Notes under the pieces: generated by a model
Databases searched by the model: none
Told to the model about the DNA's origin: nothing
Seen by the model: the letters and a program-made list of their open reading frames with translations, nothing else
Made by a program: the position numbers and the translations under genes
DNA from: JACJXW01 sp964418125
GTDB taxonomy: Bacteria > Bacteroidota > Bacteroidia > Chitinophagales > Saprospiraceae
Assembly: GCA_964418125.1 (NCBI GenBank)
Contig: CAYQKY010000022.1
Coordinates: 1-64,000 of the forward strand
Length of the DNA stretch: 64,000 bases
Reading direction: 5' to 3'
Shown here: positions 24,275 to 33,238 of the stretch, one piece after another
Numbering within the stretch: position 1 is the first letter of the stretch
Layout of the letters: every line of letters starts with the position of its first letter

Positions 24275-27200
24275 CTAAAAAATCCCCCCCTGGCTGTACA
24301 GCGCCGCTCCGGCGGCAATGGCTATTACCACAAAAAAAACATACCAGAGGAATTCGTACCCCGTCTCCTTCCGGATGGCGGCCTCTACGGCTTCATAGTC
24401 GGGCTTGACGCCGTTCCAGGCGTAGGAAGCGTAGACCTTGAAGCGGTTGGCCACGATCAGGAATACGGGCAGCAGCACCAGGATGACCACCGTGATGGCC
24501 AGCAGGCCGAAAGAGACGGCAATGGCCATGGGGATCAGGAACTGGGCCTGCAGGCTCTTCTCGAGCAGCAGGGGCGCCAGGCCGGCGAAGGTGGTCACCG
24601 AAGTGAGCACGATGGGCCGGAAACGGGAGATCCCCGTCTCATAGATGGCTTCCATCTGCGGCTTGCCCGCCTCGATCAGGGTATTGTAAGTAGTGACAAA
24701 TACGAGGGCGTCGTTCACCAGGATACCCACCAGGGCGATGATACCCAGGAAGGAGAACAGGCTGATGGGCAGATCGAGCATCCAGTGGCCCCAGCCCACC
24801 CCGATGATGCCGAAGGGGATGAGGAGGAAGACCGTCAGTGTCTGCCCCACCGAACGAAAGGTCAGGGCGATGACGAAGAACATCAGGGCCAGCACGATCG
24901 TACCAACTACCTGTATGGATTTGGCGGATTTTTCCTGTTCCCGGTTTTGCCCTTCGAACAGGGCGGAAACGCCGGAGTACTCCGCCAGTATCCCGGGAAT
25001 GATCTCCTCCTTGAGGCTGGTGGTCAGGTCGCTGACCGAGACGTCGTCACTGGCGACGTCGGCCTCGACCTTGATCTCCCGTTTGCCGTCGATGTGGTTG
25101 ATGTTGATAACGCCCCGCCGGATATCCAGCTCGGCAATTTCTGAAAGAGGGAACTCCCTGCCGTCCTGGAACCGCACCCGCATATCCTGCAACCGGGTGA
25201 TGTCGGACCGGTTTTCGGCATCGTAACGCACCCAGACGCGCACTTCATCGCGGCCCCGCTGCAGGCGCTGCACTTCGCTGCCGAAGAATCCGTTACGAAC
25301 CTGCCCGACGACCTCCTGCAGGTTGAGCCCCAGGTAGCGGCCTTTTTCCTTAAGCTGAATATTGACTTCCCGCAGGCCTTCCTGGTTGTTGTCGACCACA
25401 TCGGTGAGCTCGGCCAGGGACTGCAGCTCTGCCTTCACGCGGCTGGTTGCCGCCTGCAGCTGCTGATACTCTTCCCCGACCAGGGAAATGGAAATGGGTT
25501 TGCCAAAATTGGATTGGGCGCCGTAGGAGACGACCTCCGCCGCCGGTATCGGGCCGGCCTCCTGCCGGATGGCGTTGACAACATCCCGAAGCTTCAGGCT
25601 GTCGCGGTTCTCGCCATCCAGCAGGTTGATGCTGAGGTTGCCCTCGTAGGTTGTGGGGCCCAGGTTCTTTTCGATGCGTTGGATGGCCTGCTTTTCTCCG
25701 TTGAAGAAGCGCTGGCTGAGCTTTTCGTTGGCGCGCCAGGCGGCCTCTTCGATGTGGTTGAGCCATTCCATGGTAATGTGCTCGCGGGCGCCGGCGGGCA
25801 TTTGCAGGGTGATCTGCATGTCATCCCTTTCGATGACGGGAAAAAAGGTGGTCTGTATGATGCCTCCCCGGATGGAGCCCACCGTCATGGCCAGAATGCC
25901 CACCATGATGGCGATGGTGAGGAACTTGTTGTACATAGCGAAGTGCAGGACGGGCCCGTAGAGGTTGCTGCGCATCCAGTTCATCACCTTCTCCAGCCCT
26001 TCCTGCACGCGGTTGGGGCGGCGGTCCGGGCTCAGAGCCCTGCTGTGGGCGATATGGGTAGGCAGAATGACCGCCCCTTCGATCAGGGAAAAGGTGAGGG
26101 ATAAGATCACCACTACGGCCATTTCGCTGAAGAAGTCTCCCAGCCGGCCGTCGATGAAGAGGAAGGAAGAAAAGGCGATCACGGTGGTGATGATGGCCGC
26201 AAAGACGGCGGGCAGCACCTGCATGGTGCCGTCCAGGGCCGCTTTGAGGCGGGGCACGCCCTCTTCGTATTGCTGGTAAATGTTTTCCCCGATGACGATG
26301 CCGTCATCCACCAGTATACCGATGACCAGGATCATGCCGAAAAGGGAAATGACATTGATGGTAACGCCCAGGGCAGAGGCCATGATGAACATGCCGGCGA
26401 AGGAGATGGGAATGGCAATGGCCACCCAGAAGGCCAGGCGCCAGTGCAGGAACATGGCCAGCAGCAAGACCACGATGACGAACCCCAGGATGCCGTTCTC
26501 CGTCAGCAGCTGAATACGCTGGCGGAGGATGACCGACCCGTCGCGGATGACGGTGGCCTGTACCACATCGTTCTCCTTGTTGAACGCATCGATATACGCC
26601 TGTACCTTATCGGTAATGGAGATCATGTCTTCCTCCAGCGTGTTCTGCACGGTTACGACCACCGAGGGCTCATCGTTGAGGAAGCTTCGGTTGGGGTTGT
26701 CGGCCCACCGGTCGGTGAGGGTGGCTACCTGGTGGAGGCGCACCACGCTGCCGTCGGCATTGGTTTTTACCACGATGTCTCTCAACCCCTCGGCGTAGTA
26801 CGCTTTATTGCGGGTGCGGACGAGGAGCTCCTCGTCCTTGCCCTTGATCGTCCCCCCTGTCAGTTCAATATTGGCATTGCGCACGGCCAGGGTAGCCTGC
26901 TGGAAGGTGAGGCCGTAGGCCCGCAGGCCCCGTTCCCGGAAGGCGATCTCGATCTCTTCTTCCGGGAAGCCGCTGAGGCTTACCTTAGAGATACCCTCCA
27001 TGGCCAGCAGGTCGTCTTCCACCTGCCTGCCGTAACGCTTCAGCGTCTTCAGGTTGACGTCGCCGCTGATGGCGAAACTGATGGCAAAGCCCAGGTTTTC
27101 CCGCTTGAAAACTACGGGCGGCTCCATGCCAACCGGGAAAGAGCTGATCTGGTCTACGGCATTCTTTACATCCTGCAGGATGACATCCGTATCGTAGCCT

Positions 27201-27493
27201 TTGAATACCTCGACGGTCACCGTACCGCTGTTCTCCCGGGAAACGGAGGTGTAGCGCTCTACGCCGGTAACCCCCTTGAGGTTCTCCTCGATCTTTTTGA
27301 CGATGCCTTCTTCGATCTCTTCCGGCGAGGCGCCGGGGTACGCGATCTGGATCAGAATGATGCGGCTCTCCACCTCCGGAAAAAAGGTGGACTTCATGTT
27401 GAGCAACCCCACTGCTCCCATGATCAGGATGCCGAACATGACCAGGTTGGCCGCTACGGGATATTTTATGAAGTAGTTGATGAATTTTCTCAT
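24275..27493 (-). CDS. RND efflux pump inner-membrane subunit
   Basis: 1072 residues, the size of AcrB-type pumps. The N-terminal helix (FIKYPVAANLVMFGILIMGAVGLL) is followed by a first porter domain (AYPGASPEEIEEGIVKKIEE). Helices 2-6 include the proton-relay aspartates in VIGILVDDGIVIGENI. A second porter domain starts near residue 560 and a final helix cluster includes GIIALVGILVNDALVFV. Substrate class cannot be fixed. It follows the adaptor gene by about 115 bp and, with the TolC gene downstream, makes a tripartite exporter. Confidence 0.93.
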   Translation of the reverse strand: MRKFINYFIKYPVAANLVMFGILIMGAVGLLNMKSTFFPEVESRIILIQIAYPGASPEEIEEGIVKKIEENLKGVTGVERYTSVSRENSGTVTVEVFKGYDTDVILQDVKNAVDQISSFPVGMEPPVVFKRENLGFAISFAISGDVNLKTLKRYGRQVEDDLLAMEGISKVSLSGFPEEEIEIAFRERGLRAYGLTFQQATLAVRNANIELTGGTIKGKDEELLVRTRNKAYYAEGLRDIVVKTNADGSVVRLHQVATLTDRWADNPNRSFLNDEPSVVVTVQNTLEEDMISITDKVQAYIDAFNKENDVVQATVIRDGSVILRQRIQLLTENGILGFVIVVLLLAMFLHWRLAFWVAIAIPISFAGMFIMASALGVTINVISLFGMILVIGILVDDGIVIGENIYQQYEEGVPRLKAALDGTMQVLPAVFAAIITTVIAFSSFLFIDGRLGDFFSEMAVVVILSLTFSLIEGAVILPTHIAHSRALSPDRRPNRVQEGLEKVMNWMRSNLYGPVLHFAMYNKFLTIAIMVGILAMTVGSIRGGIIQTTFFPVIERDDMQITLQMPAGAREHITMEWLNHIEEAAWRANEKLSQRFFNGEKQAIQRIEKNLGPTTYEGNLSINLLDGENRDSLKLRDVVNAIRQEAGPIPAAEVVSYGAQSNFGKPISISLVGEEYQQLQAATSRVKAELQSLAELTDVVDNNQEGLREVNIQLKEKGRYLGLNLQEVVGQVRNGFFGSEVQRLQRGRDEVRVWVRYDAENRSDITRLQDMRVRFQDGREFPLSEIAELDIRRGVININHIDGKREIKVEADVASDDVSVSDLTTSLKEEIIPGILAEYSGVSALFEGQNREQEKSAKSIQVVGTIVLALMFFVIALTFRSVGQTLTVFLLIPFGIIGVGWGHWMLDLPISLFSFLGIIALVGILVNDALVFVTTYNTLIEAGKPQMEAIYETGISRFRPIVLTSVTTFAGLAPLLLEKSLQAQFLIPMAIAVSFGLLAITVVILVLLPVFLIVANRFKVYASYAWNGVKPDYEAVEAAIRKETGYEFLWYVFFVVIAIAAGAALYSQGGIF

Positions 27494-27524
27494 TGGGTTG
27501 CCTCGGTTGAGCTTTTGTATAAAC

Positions 27525-27604
27525 GTGCAAGGGTGTAAACGTGTAAAAGTTCTGTACCCACTATGCCCCCCATTTCCACACTTGCACTTTTACACATTTA
27601 CACA
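27525..27604. repeat. Gene-end microrepeat hairpin (GTGTAAAA words)
   Basis: GTGCAAGGGTGTAAACGTGT and AAAAGT on the left (27525-27550) face ACTTGCACTTTTACACATTT on the right (27580-27600). The ends pair in two blocks. It lies a few bases past the adaptor stop codon, inside the efflux gene run. Confidence 0.6.
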
Positions 27605-27610
27605 GGGGAG

Positions 27611-28786
27611 TCATTCCAAACTGCCAAACGCCTCCGCTTTCCCTTCCGAAGCGGAATCCTCTTCTTTTTTCGTCCTCAGCTTGATTTTCATGCCATCGAA
27701 GGCGCCGGGCGTCATCTCTTTGAGGATGGGCGTGCCGTCTTCCAGGCCGCGGACGATGGCCGCCTCTTCGGTGATCTTTACCACCTGAACCTCCCGGAGT
27801 TGGAGGAAAGAGTCCTGTACAACATAGAGGGCTTTCTGGCCGACCAGCAGGCTCCGGGGGACCTTCAGGGCGTTTTCGATGCTGCTGGCAGTCACCTCTC
27901 CGTGCATATACATATTTTCCCGCAGGGCCTCGCCACTCAGGCTGACGAACACTTTTACCGTCTGGGTGCCGGCGTCGACCTGGTCGCTGATCCGCCGGAT
28001 ACGGCCCGTCCACTTTCCGGGAATGTCCTCGGAGTAGAGCTCAACGGGGCTGCCCACTTTGATGTATTTCAGGTCCCGGAGCGCTACCGTAGCCTCCAGT
28101 TCGTAATTGCTGGTATTCATTAGCTCTCCCAGTTTCTGCCCGGCACGGACCACTGCTCCGGGGTTGATGCCCGCCTGGGTGATCACGCCGCCGAACGGAG
28201 CATAGATCGTATACTTGTTAAGGCGTTCCTCGGTGCTTTTGATATTGTAATACTGGCTATAGAGGTTGCGGGAGGCGATAAAATATTTCTCCTGGTCGTT
28301 GAGCGGTTCGGGAAAGGGGCGGATGGGCTCCTCCGGGCTGAACGCTTTGAGGTATTCCTGCCAGTGCCGGAAGCTTTCCGGGTAGTCGACCTTCAGGTCG
28401 GGCATCAGCTGGGTGATGGCATTGAGCAGGTTGCTCTTCTGGGAAAGAAGGGACAACCGGGATTCCTCCGCATTGATCCGGATCAGGATCGAACCCTTGG
28501 GGAAATAACTGCCCACCTTGAAGGGGCGGGAGGTGGCCTCCAGCGTGCCCGACACTTCGGCGAACAGGTCGATCTTGTCGAAGGCCGCCAGTTCTCCCTG
28601 GATATCCAGCGTGGTGGGAATGGTGGTGTTGCGCACATGCAGCGTATCGGCCTGGCGGGCTTGTGCCATAGCCGGCTTCCGTGCCGGCGGTTCTTTTTGC
28701 CGGCTAAGGAACCGGGAGGCGGCAAAGGAACCAAGCAGGATGGCCAGCCCGGCAAAGATGCTGATTCGGCGTAAGCTTGTATTCAT
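27611..28786 (-). CDS. RND efflux periplasmic adaptor (membrane fusion protein)
   Basis: 391 residues with an N-terminal membrane anchor (ISIFAGLAILLGSFAASRFL). A biotinyl-lipoyl-like half lies around 60-115 (IDLFAEVSGTLEATSRPFKVGSYFPKGSILIRI) and the second half near 205-225 (IYAPFGGVITQAGINPGAVVRAG). A beta-barrel region (LEATVALRDLKYIKVGSPVELY) and a membrane-proximal domain follow. It joins the pump and TolC. It is the first gene of the efflux run and is preceded by a 300-bp gap that likely holds the promoter. Confidence 0.9.
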   Translation of the reverse strand: MNTSLRRISIFAGLAILLGSFAASRFLSRQKEPPARKPAMAQARQADTLHVRNTTIPTTLDIQGELAAFDKIDLFAEVSGTLEATSRPFKVGSYFPKGSILIRINAEESRLSLLSQKSNLLNAITQLMPDLKVDYPESFRHWQEYLKAFSPEEPIRPFPEPLNDQEKYFIASRNLYSQYYNIKSTEERLNKYTIYAPFGGVITQAGINPGAVVRAGQKLGELMNTSNYELEATVALRDLKYIKVGSPVELYSEDIPGKWTGRIRRISDQVDAGTQTVKVFVSLSGEALRENMYMHGEVTASSIENALKVPRSLLVGQKALYVVQDSFLQLREVQVVKITEEAAIVRGLEDGTPILKEMTPGAFDGMKIKLRTKKEEDSASEGKAEAFGSLE

Positions 28787-28985
28787 GACTGAATGCTTTC
28801 AATATTTTTTATCAGGCTGATATTTTTTATATCGGGATGCAGGCGGATCCGGGGAGGCGGCAGGGGCCATCCCGGTTGGTGCAGAAGTATTGTTGCACAC
28901 GCAACGATTAACGCCTGTATGCCGGCTTGGTTTAATATGGGCAAAAAAAAAAACTGCGTGAAGTTATGGAATAATAAAATAAACA

Positions 28986-29009
28986 AGCCGCTTCCGGAAG
29001 AAAGCGGCT
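28986..29009 (-). terminator. Hairpin downstream of the small barrel-fold gene
   Basis: AGCCGCTT (28986-28993) pairs with AAGCGGCT (29002-29009) around a short loop, with an A/T-rich flank at 28945-28983 that reads as a T-rich tract on the minus strand. It fits the end of the gene at 29094. The remaining part of the gap 28787-29093 shows no gene or clear motif. Confidence 0.55.
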
Positions 29010-29093
29010 CAGAAGATGAGTCTTTAGTCAATATATAGTGAATGGGAATTTTCCCGTCTTAAAGTCAGTACATATTTGTTTCTGCAACTATTT

Positions 29094-29390
29094 CTAATTC
29101 AGGGAAAACTGCATTACGGAATCGGCGGCATTGTGGAACATCAGTTCGGAAATATGGGGCGTCATATAGCCGCTCAGGGGCATCTGAGCGATATTCTCCA
29201 TAACGTCAAACTCCGTTTCGGCCAGCATCACCGCCCAGAGTTTAGACCGGTCCATTGCCAGCGAATAGGATTTAATAGCGCCCTGGGCCAGCATGGTGTT
29301 GATCACATACCGCTGCCTGGGTATCAGGGCCAGAAATTCTTCCGTAAATGTTTCCGGCAGGTCAAACTCAACCATAAATGCCTTCTTCAT
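29094..29390 (-). CDS. Small dimeric alpha/beta-barrel-like protein
   Basis: 98 residues without signal or membrane segment. The pattern (KKAFMVEFDLPETFTEEFLALIPRQR, then SYSLAMDRSKLWAVMLAETEFDVMENIAQMPLSGYM) resembles muconolactone-isomerase or YCII-like ferredoxin-fold proteins. No catalytic residues can be named, so the function is open. It stands as a single gene with its own hairpin terminator. Confidence 0.6.
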   Translation of the reverse strand: MKKAFMVEFDLPETFTEEFLALIPRQRYVINTMLAQGAIKSYSLAMDRSKLWAVMLAETEFDVMENIAQMPLSGYMTPHISELMFHNAADSVMQFSLN

Positions 29391-29474
29391 AAGTGTTTTT
29401 TTACATGGTCTACTGTATACAATGCCTTTTGGTGGCGATATGTTGTCATTACACTTGTTAAGGGAAACTTAATG

Positions 29475-29557
29475 AAGTCGGAAGTTCGAAGTCGGAAATC
29501 GGAAGTGCCAGTTGGAGCAGCCTGCCTATTGCCCTTCCGACTTCCGCTTTCCGACTT
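29475..29557. repeat. Gene-end microrepeat hairpin (GACTTCCGA words)
   Basis: AAGTCGGAAG words on the left (29475-29506) face CTTCCGACTT words on the right (29534-29557). The right arm overlaps the stop codon of the pirin gene. Confidence 0.65.
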
Positions 29558-30419
29558 AATCAATATACACTCCCATTTTCCCCATCTGATAATCCCGCAT
29601 GGCCTGCATGATCTCGGACTGGGTATTCATCACGTAGGGGCCCCACTGGGCGACCGGCTCGCCGATGGGCTCGCCGGCGAGGATGAGCGCCTGGGTGTCT
29701 TTGCGGGCGCGCAGGGAAAAGCCGGCCCCGTCATTTTTGAATTGGAGCATTGTTTCTCCTTCATAGGAGAAGTTCTCATTCAGCTGTATTTCTCCGTGCA
29801 GTATGTAGATCAGGGCATTGAAGTTTTCCGGTATTTCTATTTCCGTGTATCCTTCCGGACGGAGCTCTGCCTGCAGCGCCAGGATGGGCGTGAAGGTACG
29901 CGCCGGGCCCTGCTGGCCTTTATACTGCCCGGCAGCCAGGCGCAGGCTTACCTTGCCGCCATCCTCCGTGATCGGGGGGATCTGTTCCGCTTTGATGTCC
30001 TGATAGGCGGGCTGGGCCATTTTGTGTTTTTGGGGCAGGTTGACCCACAATTGGATGCCCTCCATGACGCCGCCCGTTTCCATGAATTCCCGGGAGGCTC
30101 TTTCGCTGTGGATGATGCCCATGCCGGCGGTCATCCATTGTACATCTCCGCTTCTGAGAAGGCCTTCGTTGCCCCGGCTGTCCTTATGGCGGATACCGCC
30201 ACTGTACAGGAAGGTTACGGGTTCGAAACCACGGTGGGGGTGTGGGCCGACGTCGAGGGGGTCAGCTCCCGGCTCCACCGTTGTCGGGCCAAAGTGATGC
30301 AGTAACAGGAAGGGGTCCACCTGTTCTACCCGGACGGTAGGCAGGGGTTGTTTGACTTCGGTTTTGCCCATGCTCAGGTGTTCGGCCTGGGTGATGTGGG
30401 CTACGGATCGGTATTTCAT
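29556..30419 (-). CDS. Pirin family protein
   Basis: 287 residues of a bicupin. The N-terminal domain has the pirin metal motif (GPHPHRGFEPVTFLYSGG, then the later His and Glu in MGIIHSERAS). The C-terminal pirin domain includes FNALIYILHGEIQLNE. Bacterial pirins include quercetinase-like dioxygenases and regulators of metabolism, and the sequence does not decide between them. The stop codon overlaps a repeat hairpin. Confidence 0.9.
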   Translation of the reverse strand: MKYRSVAHITQAEHLSMGKTEVKQPLPTVRVEQVDPFLLLHHFGPTTVEPGADPLDVGPHPHRGFEPVTFLYSGGIRHKDSRGNEGLLRSGDVQWMTAGMGIIHSERASREFMETGGVMEGIQLWVNLPQKHKMAQPAYQDIKAEQIPPITEDGGKVSLRLAAGQYKGQQGPARTFTPILALQAELRPEGYTEIEIPENFNALIYILHGEIQLNENFSYEGETMLQFKNDGAGFSLRARKDTQALILAGEPIGEPVAQWGPYVMNTQSEIMQAMRDYQMGKMGVYID

Positions 30420-30430
30420 GGTTGGTGGCT

Positions 30431-30521
30431 AAATTGTTGGATTGTTGAATTGTTGGGTAGCTGGATTGTTATGTATCTGCTTGCCGGGGGGGCAGCAATC
30501 CAACAATCCATCTATCCAACC
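30431..30521. repeat. Gene-end microrepeat hairpin (ATTGTTGG words)
   Basis: ATTGTTGGATTGTTGAATTG on the left (30433-30452) faces CAATCCAACAATCCATCTAT on the right (30496-30515). TTGTTGGATTG pairs perfectly with CAATCCAACAA. It lies directly past the CDGSH gene stop codon. Confidence 0.65.
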
Positions 30522-30533
30522 ATCTCCCCCTGC

Positions 30534-30977
30534 TTACCCTTCAAACCCCACCTTCCGGTGCGAGCCGTCACAGAAAGGCTTATTTCCCGAAGCGCCACAG
30601 CGGCAGAAAGCGGTTTTCTTTTCTTTTCGGATGATGCTTCCGTCCGGCTGTTTTATAGAGGCCAGGCCATGGACCATGAGGGGCCCATTGGGCAAGACCT
30701 CGATCAGGCGTTCTTCACCGGCGGGTTCCGGGGCGGATTGGCCGGCGCCTTCGTCATTGTAGTAGTAGGACAGCGCTCCGGAAGGGCATTTTTTCACCTG
30801 TTCGACAATTCGGCCGGTATTGGCTCCTTCAGCGTCGATCCAGGGCCGTGCTTTGGGGTCGAATACTTCGGGCAGGCCCTTGTAGCAAAGGGTGGAATGC
30901 ATACACAGGCCGGGTTTCCATACAATGGTGACTCCGCCATTGGTATATTCCTTTACGATGTCTTTCTTTTCGCTCAT
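30534..30977 (-). CDS. Fer4_19 plus CDGSH iron-sulfur protein
   Basis: 147 residues from MSEKKDIVKEYTNGG; the longer frame to 31118 is coded by a palindromic element and rejected. The first half has cysteines 25, 31 and 64 in the pattern of Fer4_19 (divergent 4Fe-4S) domains (KPGLCMHSTLCYKGLP, VKKCPSGAL). The second half is a CDGSH 2Fe-2S site with Cys125, Cys127, Cys136 and His140 (FCRCGASGNKPFCDGSH). It is probably a small electron carrier or redox sensor. A TA-flanked element ends 14 bp before the start codon and may alter its promoter. Confidence 0.9.
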   Translation of the reverse strand: MSEKKDIVKEYTNGGVTIVWKPGLCMHSTLCYKGLPEVFDPKARPWIDAEGANTGRIVEQVKKCPSGALSYYYNDEGAGQSAPEPAGEERLIEVLPNGPLMVHGLASIKQPDGSIIRKEKKTAFCRCGASGNKPFCDGSHRKVGFEG

Positions 30978-30991
30978 TGGATTGTGGTTTA

Positions 30992-31154
30992 AGAACGTGT
31001 TTAAAATTAATCCTTTCGCTAATATGAGCGCCTCTCTTCGCCGGGCTTCGGCTATTTTTCGGCACGTACCTTCCAGGTATGCGCCGAAAAATAAGCCTCG
31101 CACGGCTTTGAGATCCATCTCATATTAGCTGAAAAACTAAATTTAAACACGTTC
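30992..31154. mobile_element. TA-flanked palindromic mini-element (copy 3, 163 bp)
   Basis: Outer ends AGAACGTGTTTAAA and its complement pair over 14 bases with a one-base slip at the edge. TA lies at 30990-30991 and 31155-31156. Inner arms GCTAATATGAG (31018-31028) and CTCATATTAGC (31119-31129) are perfect, as are GGCTATTTTTCGGC and GCCGAAAAATA. The centre is a GTACCT/AGGTAT hairpin. The fold and length match the other copies, though the end sequences differ. Confidence 0.78.
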
Positions 31155-31155
31155 T

Positions 31156-31489
31156 AAGTTGGATCTCTGTTCTGGCATAGAAATAATAACCATTGTGATG
31201 GCCCTTGGTTCACACGGGAAAACAGCCGGAAAAGAAGAAACCTAATGGCAAACGGATGCGTTTTTAAACAAAAAAGTGAAAAAAAGCGGGAAATTGATGA
31301 AATTTGGTGCAGGAACTTGCTTTCCGGAGGTATTTCTGTAAAATTTGTGCGTACCGGACAACGTTAGGTTGTCATGGAAGGCTGATCTTTTGCAGCCCTG
31401 CCCAGCAGGAAACCAAAACGGGCGGCGCCGGTGTAATCAGAAGGATTGCAGGCGGAGCGGCGCCTGAGAAACAAAACACTATATCGATC
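31156..31489. other. Intergenic leader before the SPOR gene
   Basis: 334 bp between a palindromic element and the SPOR protein start. It must hold the SPOR gene promoter. No strong consensus box, riboswitch or small gene was recognised. Confidence 0.4.
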
Positions 31490-33238
31490 ATGAAGAAATT
31501 ACTGCCACTCCTGGCGCTTCTGGCGCTCTTCGCTACGGAGAGCCTGGCGCAAAACCAGTCGTATTACACTATTCAGGTAGGAACTTTCATCGACGCCAAC
31601 CGGGACGATTTCAAACCGTTGCAATCCATCGGCTTCGTTCATGCCCGGGATATGGGCAATAACCTCCGGGAGGTCTATGTCGGAGGGTATTCCAGCCGGC
31701 AGGAAGCGGAAGAAGCAGCGGCGAAAGTCCGGGAAAAAGGATATGCCAACGCTTTCGTTCAGGAAAGAAGGCCTTCCGAAGGGCAAAGTGTACATGTCGT
31801 TCAGGTCGCTACCCGCCGGACCGATAAGGAGATCGAATGGGAGGAATTTATGAAGGCCGGCGACCTGTATGGTATTCTCAGCGGCAACCTCATCAAGATC
31901 GTCATCGGCCCTTACAACAGCCTGGATGCAGCCAAGAACGACCTCAGCCGGGTACGCAGTATGGGATATAAGGACGCCTTTGCCAAGACGGTAAACAGCG
32001 CTACCCTCCACCGCCTCACCGATTTTGAGACCGGGGTGAAACAAGACCTCATTCCGATTGCTTTTGACCAGGCGGCCGGGCGCAGAGGCGTCGTGCCTGC
32101 CGAACCTCAAATGCAGGAGTACAACGTCCTGGCCGCCCGTACGCCCGATGTGGCCGAAAGGGATTACACTTACGGGGCCGGCGCTCCAACGGACTACAAC
32201 TACTATCCCGGAACGGCCGCCGCTCGTTCTGCTGCCGCCCCCAGCCTGCCCAACATCCGGGCTGACGTCAAACGACAGTCCGTAATGAGCCTGCAGACAG
32301 TGCTGAAGGCCGAAAACACTTATACTTCTACAATCGATGGATATTACGGCAATGGTACCGCCAGCGCTTACAAGGCGGCCATGGAAAATGACCGGGCCCT
32401 TCAAAAATACCAGGCCCTGGCGGAGTCGGTGTCTCTCCCCGGTTATCCTTCTTCCGCCGGTGAGCTTCAGCAAACCGTCAATGAACTGGGCGGCAACCCC
32501 GCCGCCGCCAGCCGCCTTGAACGGTCGAATGACCCCATGGCCTACGCCTACCGGGCCTATGTGCTCTTCGCCGGCTATGGCCCCGGCAGCACGGTAAACC
32601 AACTGATGAACACCGCCATCCGCGCTGCCTTCTCCGGGCGTACTGTGGCCAACCTGCCCTTCGACCCCAATGCTACCTATGCCTATCAGGACCTCAGCCA
32701 GCTGGTATCTCACCTGTACTATATGCACTGCGGCTCCGGCGCCAACGTCGCCGCTCCCTGCTGGCTGGCAGAACGCCATCCCCAGGAGGCCGCACAGGCT
32801 TATCAGGCCTGCGCCCGCGTGCCGAACGGCGCCCTCAACGCACAGAATTGCGGCCAGTTTGAAAGCTGGCCGGAAGTGCGCTTGCTGCTGGCCATCGCCA
32901 CCGACCTCAATGCCGAAGACCAGTTCAACCAGCAGCGGCTGGCCCAGGCCGCTTCGGAACGTTCCCGGCTCTATGCGGCTCCTTCTGCTCTAAACAGCTC
33001 AGAGGCCAGGGCGGTAGAGAACTGGAACAGTAACCTCCTGCGCGGCCTCGATACCTGGGGCAACCAGGATCCGCTGCACCAGCAATCGGTCACCGCTCTT
33101 AAGGTTTCCTATTTCCAGACACAGGTCCGTCTGGAAGACTATTTCATGAATAAAGGATACAACGTGGACCAGGCGCGCGGCCTGGCGCTGGCCACCCTGC
33201 ATACGCTGGTGGCTTACCATTTGCAACGATTTGTGTAA
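31490..33238 (+). CDS. Secreted SPOR-domain protein with peptidoglycan-binding-like segment
   Basis: 582 residues from MKKLLPLLALLALFATESLAQ; the frame open to 31304 lacks a signal. Two SPOR-type repeats follow: about 24-95 (YYTIQVGTFIDANRDDFKPL...VYVGGYSSRQEAEEAAAKV) and about 99-170 (VHVVQVATR...IKIVIGPYNSLDAAKNDL). SPOR domains bind denuded glycan strands at division sites. A later segment, SLQTVLKAENTYTSTIDGYY followed by GNGTASAY, resembles a PG_binding_1 domain. The Ala/Gln-rich remainder is not recognised. It is likely a periplasmic cell-wall-associated protein. Confidence 0.82.
   Translation: MKKLLPLLALLALFATESLAQNQSYYTIQVGTFIDANRDDFKPLQSIGFVHARDMGNNLREVYVGGYSSRQEAEEAAAKVREKGYANAFVQERRPSEGQSVHVVQVATRRTDKEIEWEEFMKAGDLYGILSGNLIKIVIGPYNSLDAAKNDLSRVRSMGYKDAFAKTVNSATLHRLTDFETGVKQDLIPIAFDQAAGRRGVVPAEPQMQEYNVLAARTPDVAERDYTYGAGAPTDYNYYPGTAAARSAAAPSLPNIRADVKRQSVMSLQTVLKAENTYTSTIDGYYGNGTASAYKAAMENDRALQKYQALAESVSLPGYPSSAGELQQTVNELGGNPAAASRLERSNDPMAYAYRAYVLFAGYGPGSTVNQLMNTAIRAAFSGRTVANLPFDPNATYAYQDLSQLVSHLYYMHCGSGANVAAPCWLAERHPQEAAQAYQACARVPNGALNAQNCGQFESWPEVRLLLAIATDLNAEDQFNQQRLAQAASERSRLYAAPSALNSSEARAVENWNSNLLRGLDTWGNQDPLHQQSVTALKVSYFQTQVRLEDYFMNKGYNVDQARGLALATLHTLVAYHLQRFV

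Noticed and set aside
26270..27538. Plus-strand open frame antisense to the RND pump
   Set aside because: Antisense shadow rich in His, Asp and Gly; the minus-strand frame is a clear RND pump.
30219..30235. tRNA T-loop-like GGTTCGAAACC
   Set aside because: Lies inside the pirin gene and no cloverleaf can be built around it.
30978..31118. N-terminal extension of the CDGSH protein
   Set aside because: The extra residues are coded by a palindromic element and lack domain similarity; the Met at 30977 fits the Fer4_19 start.
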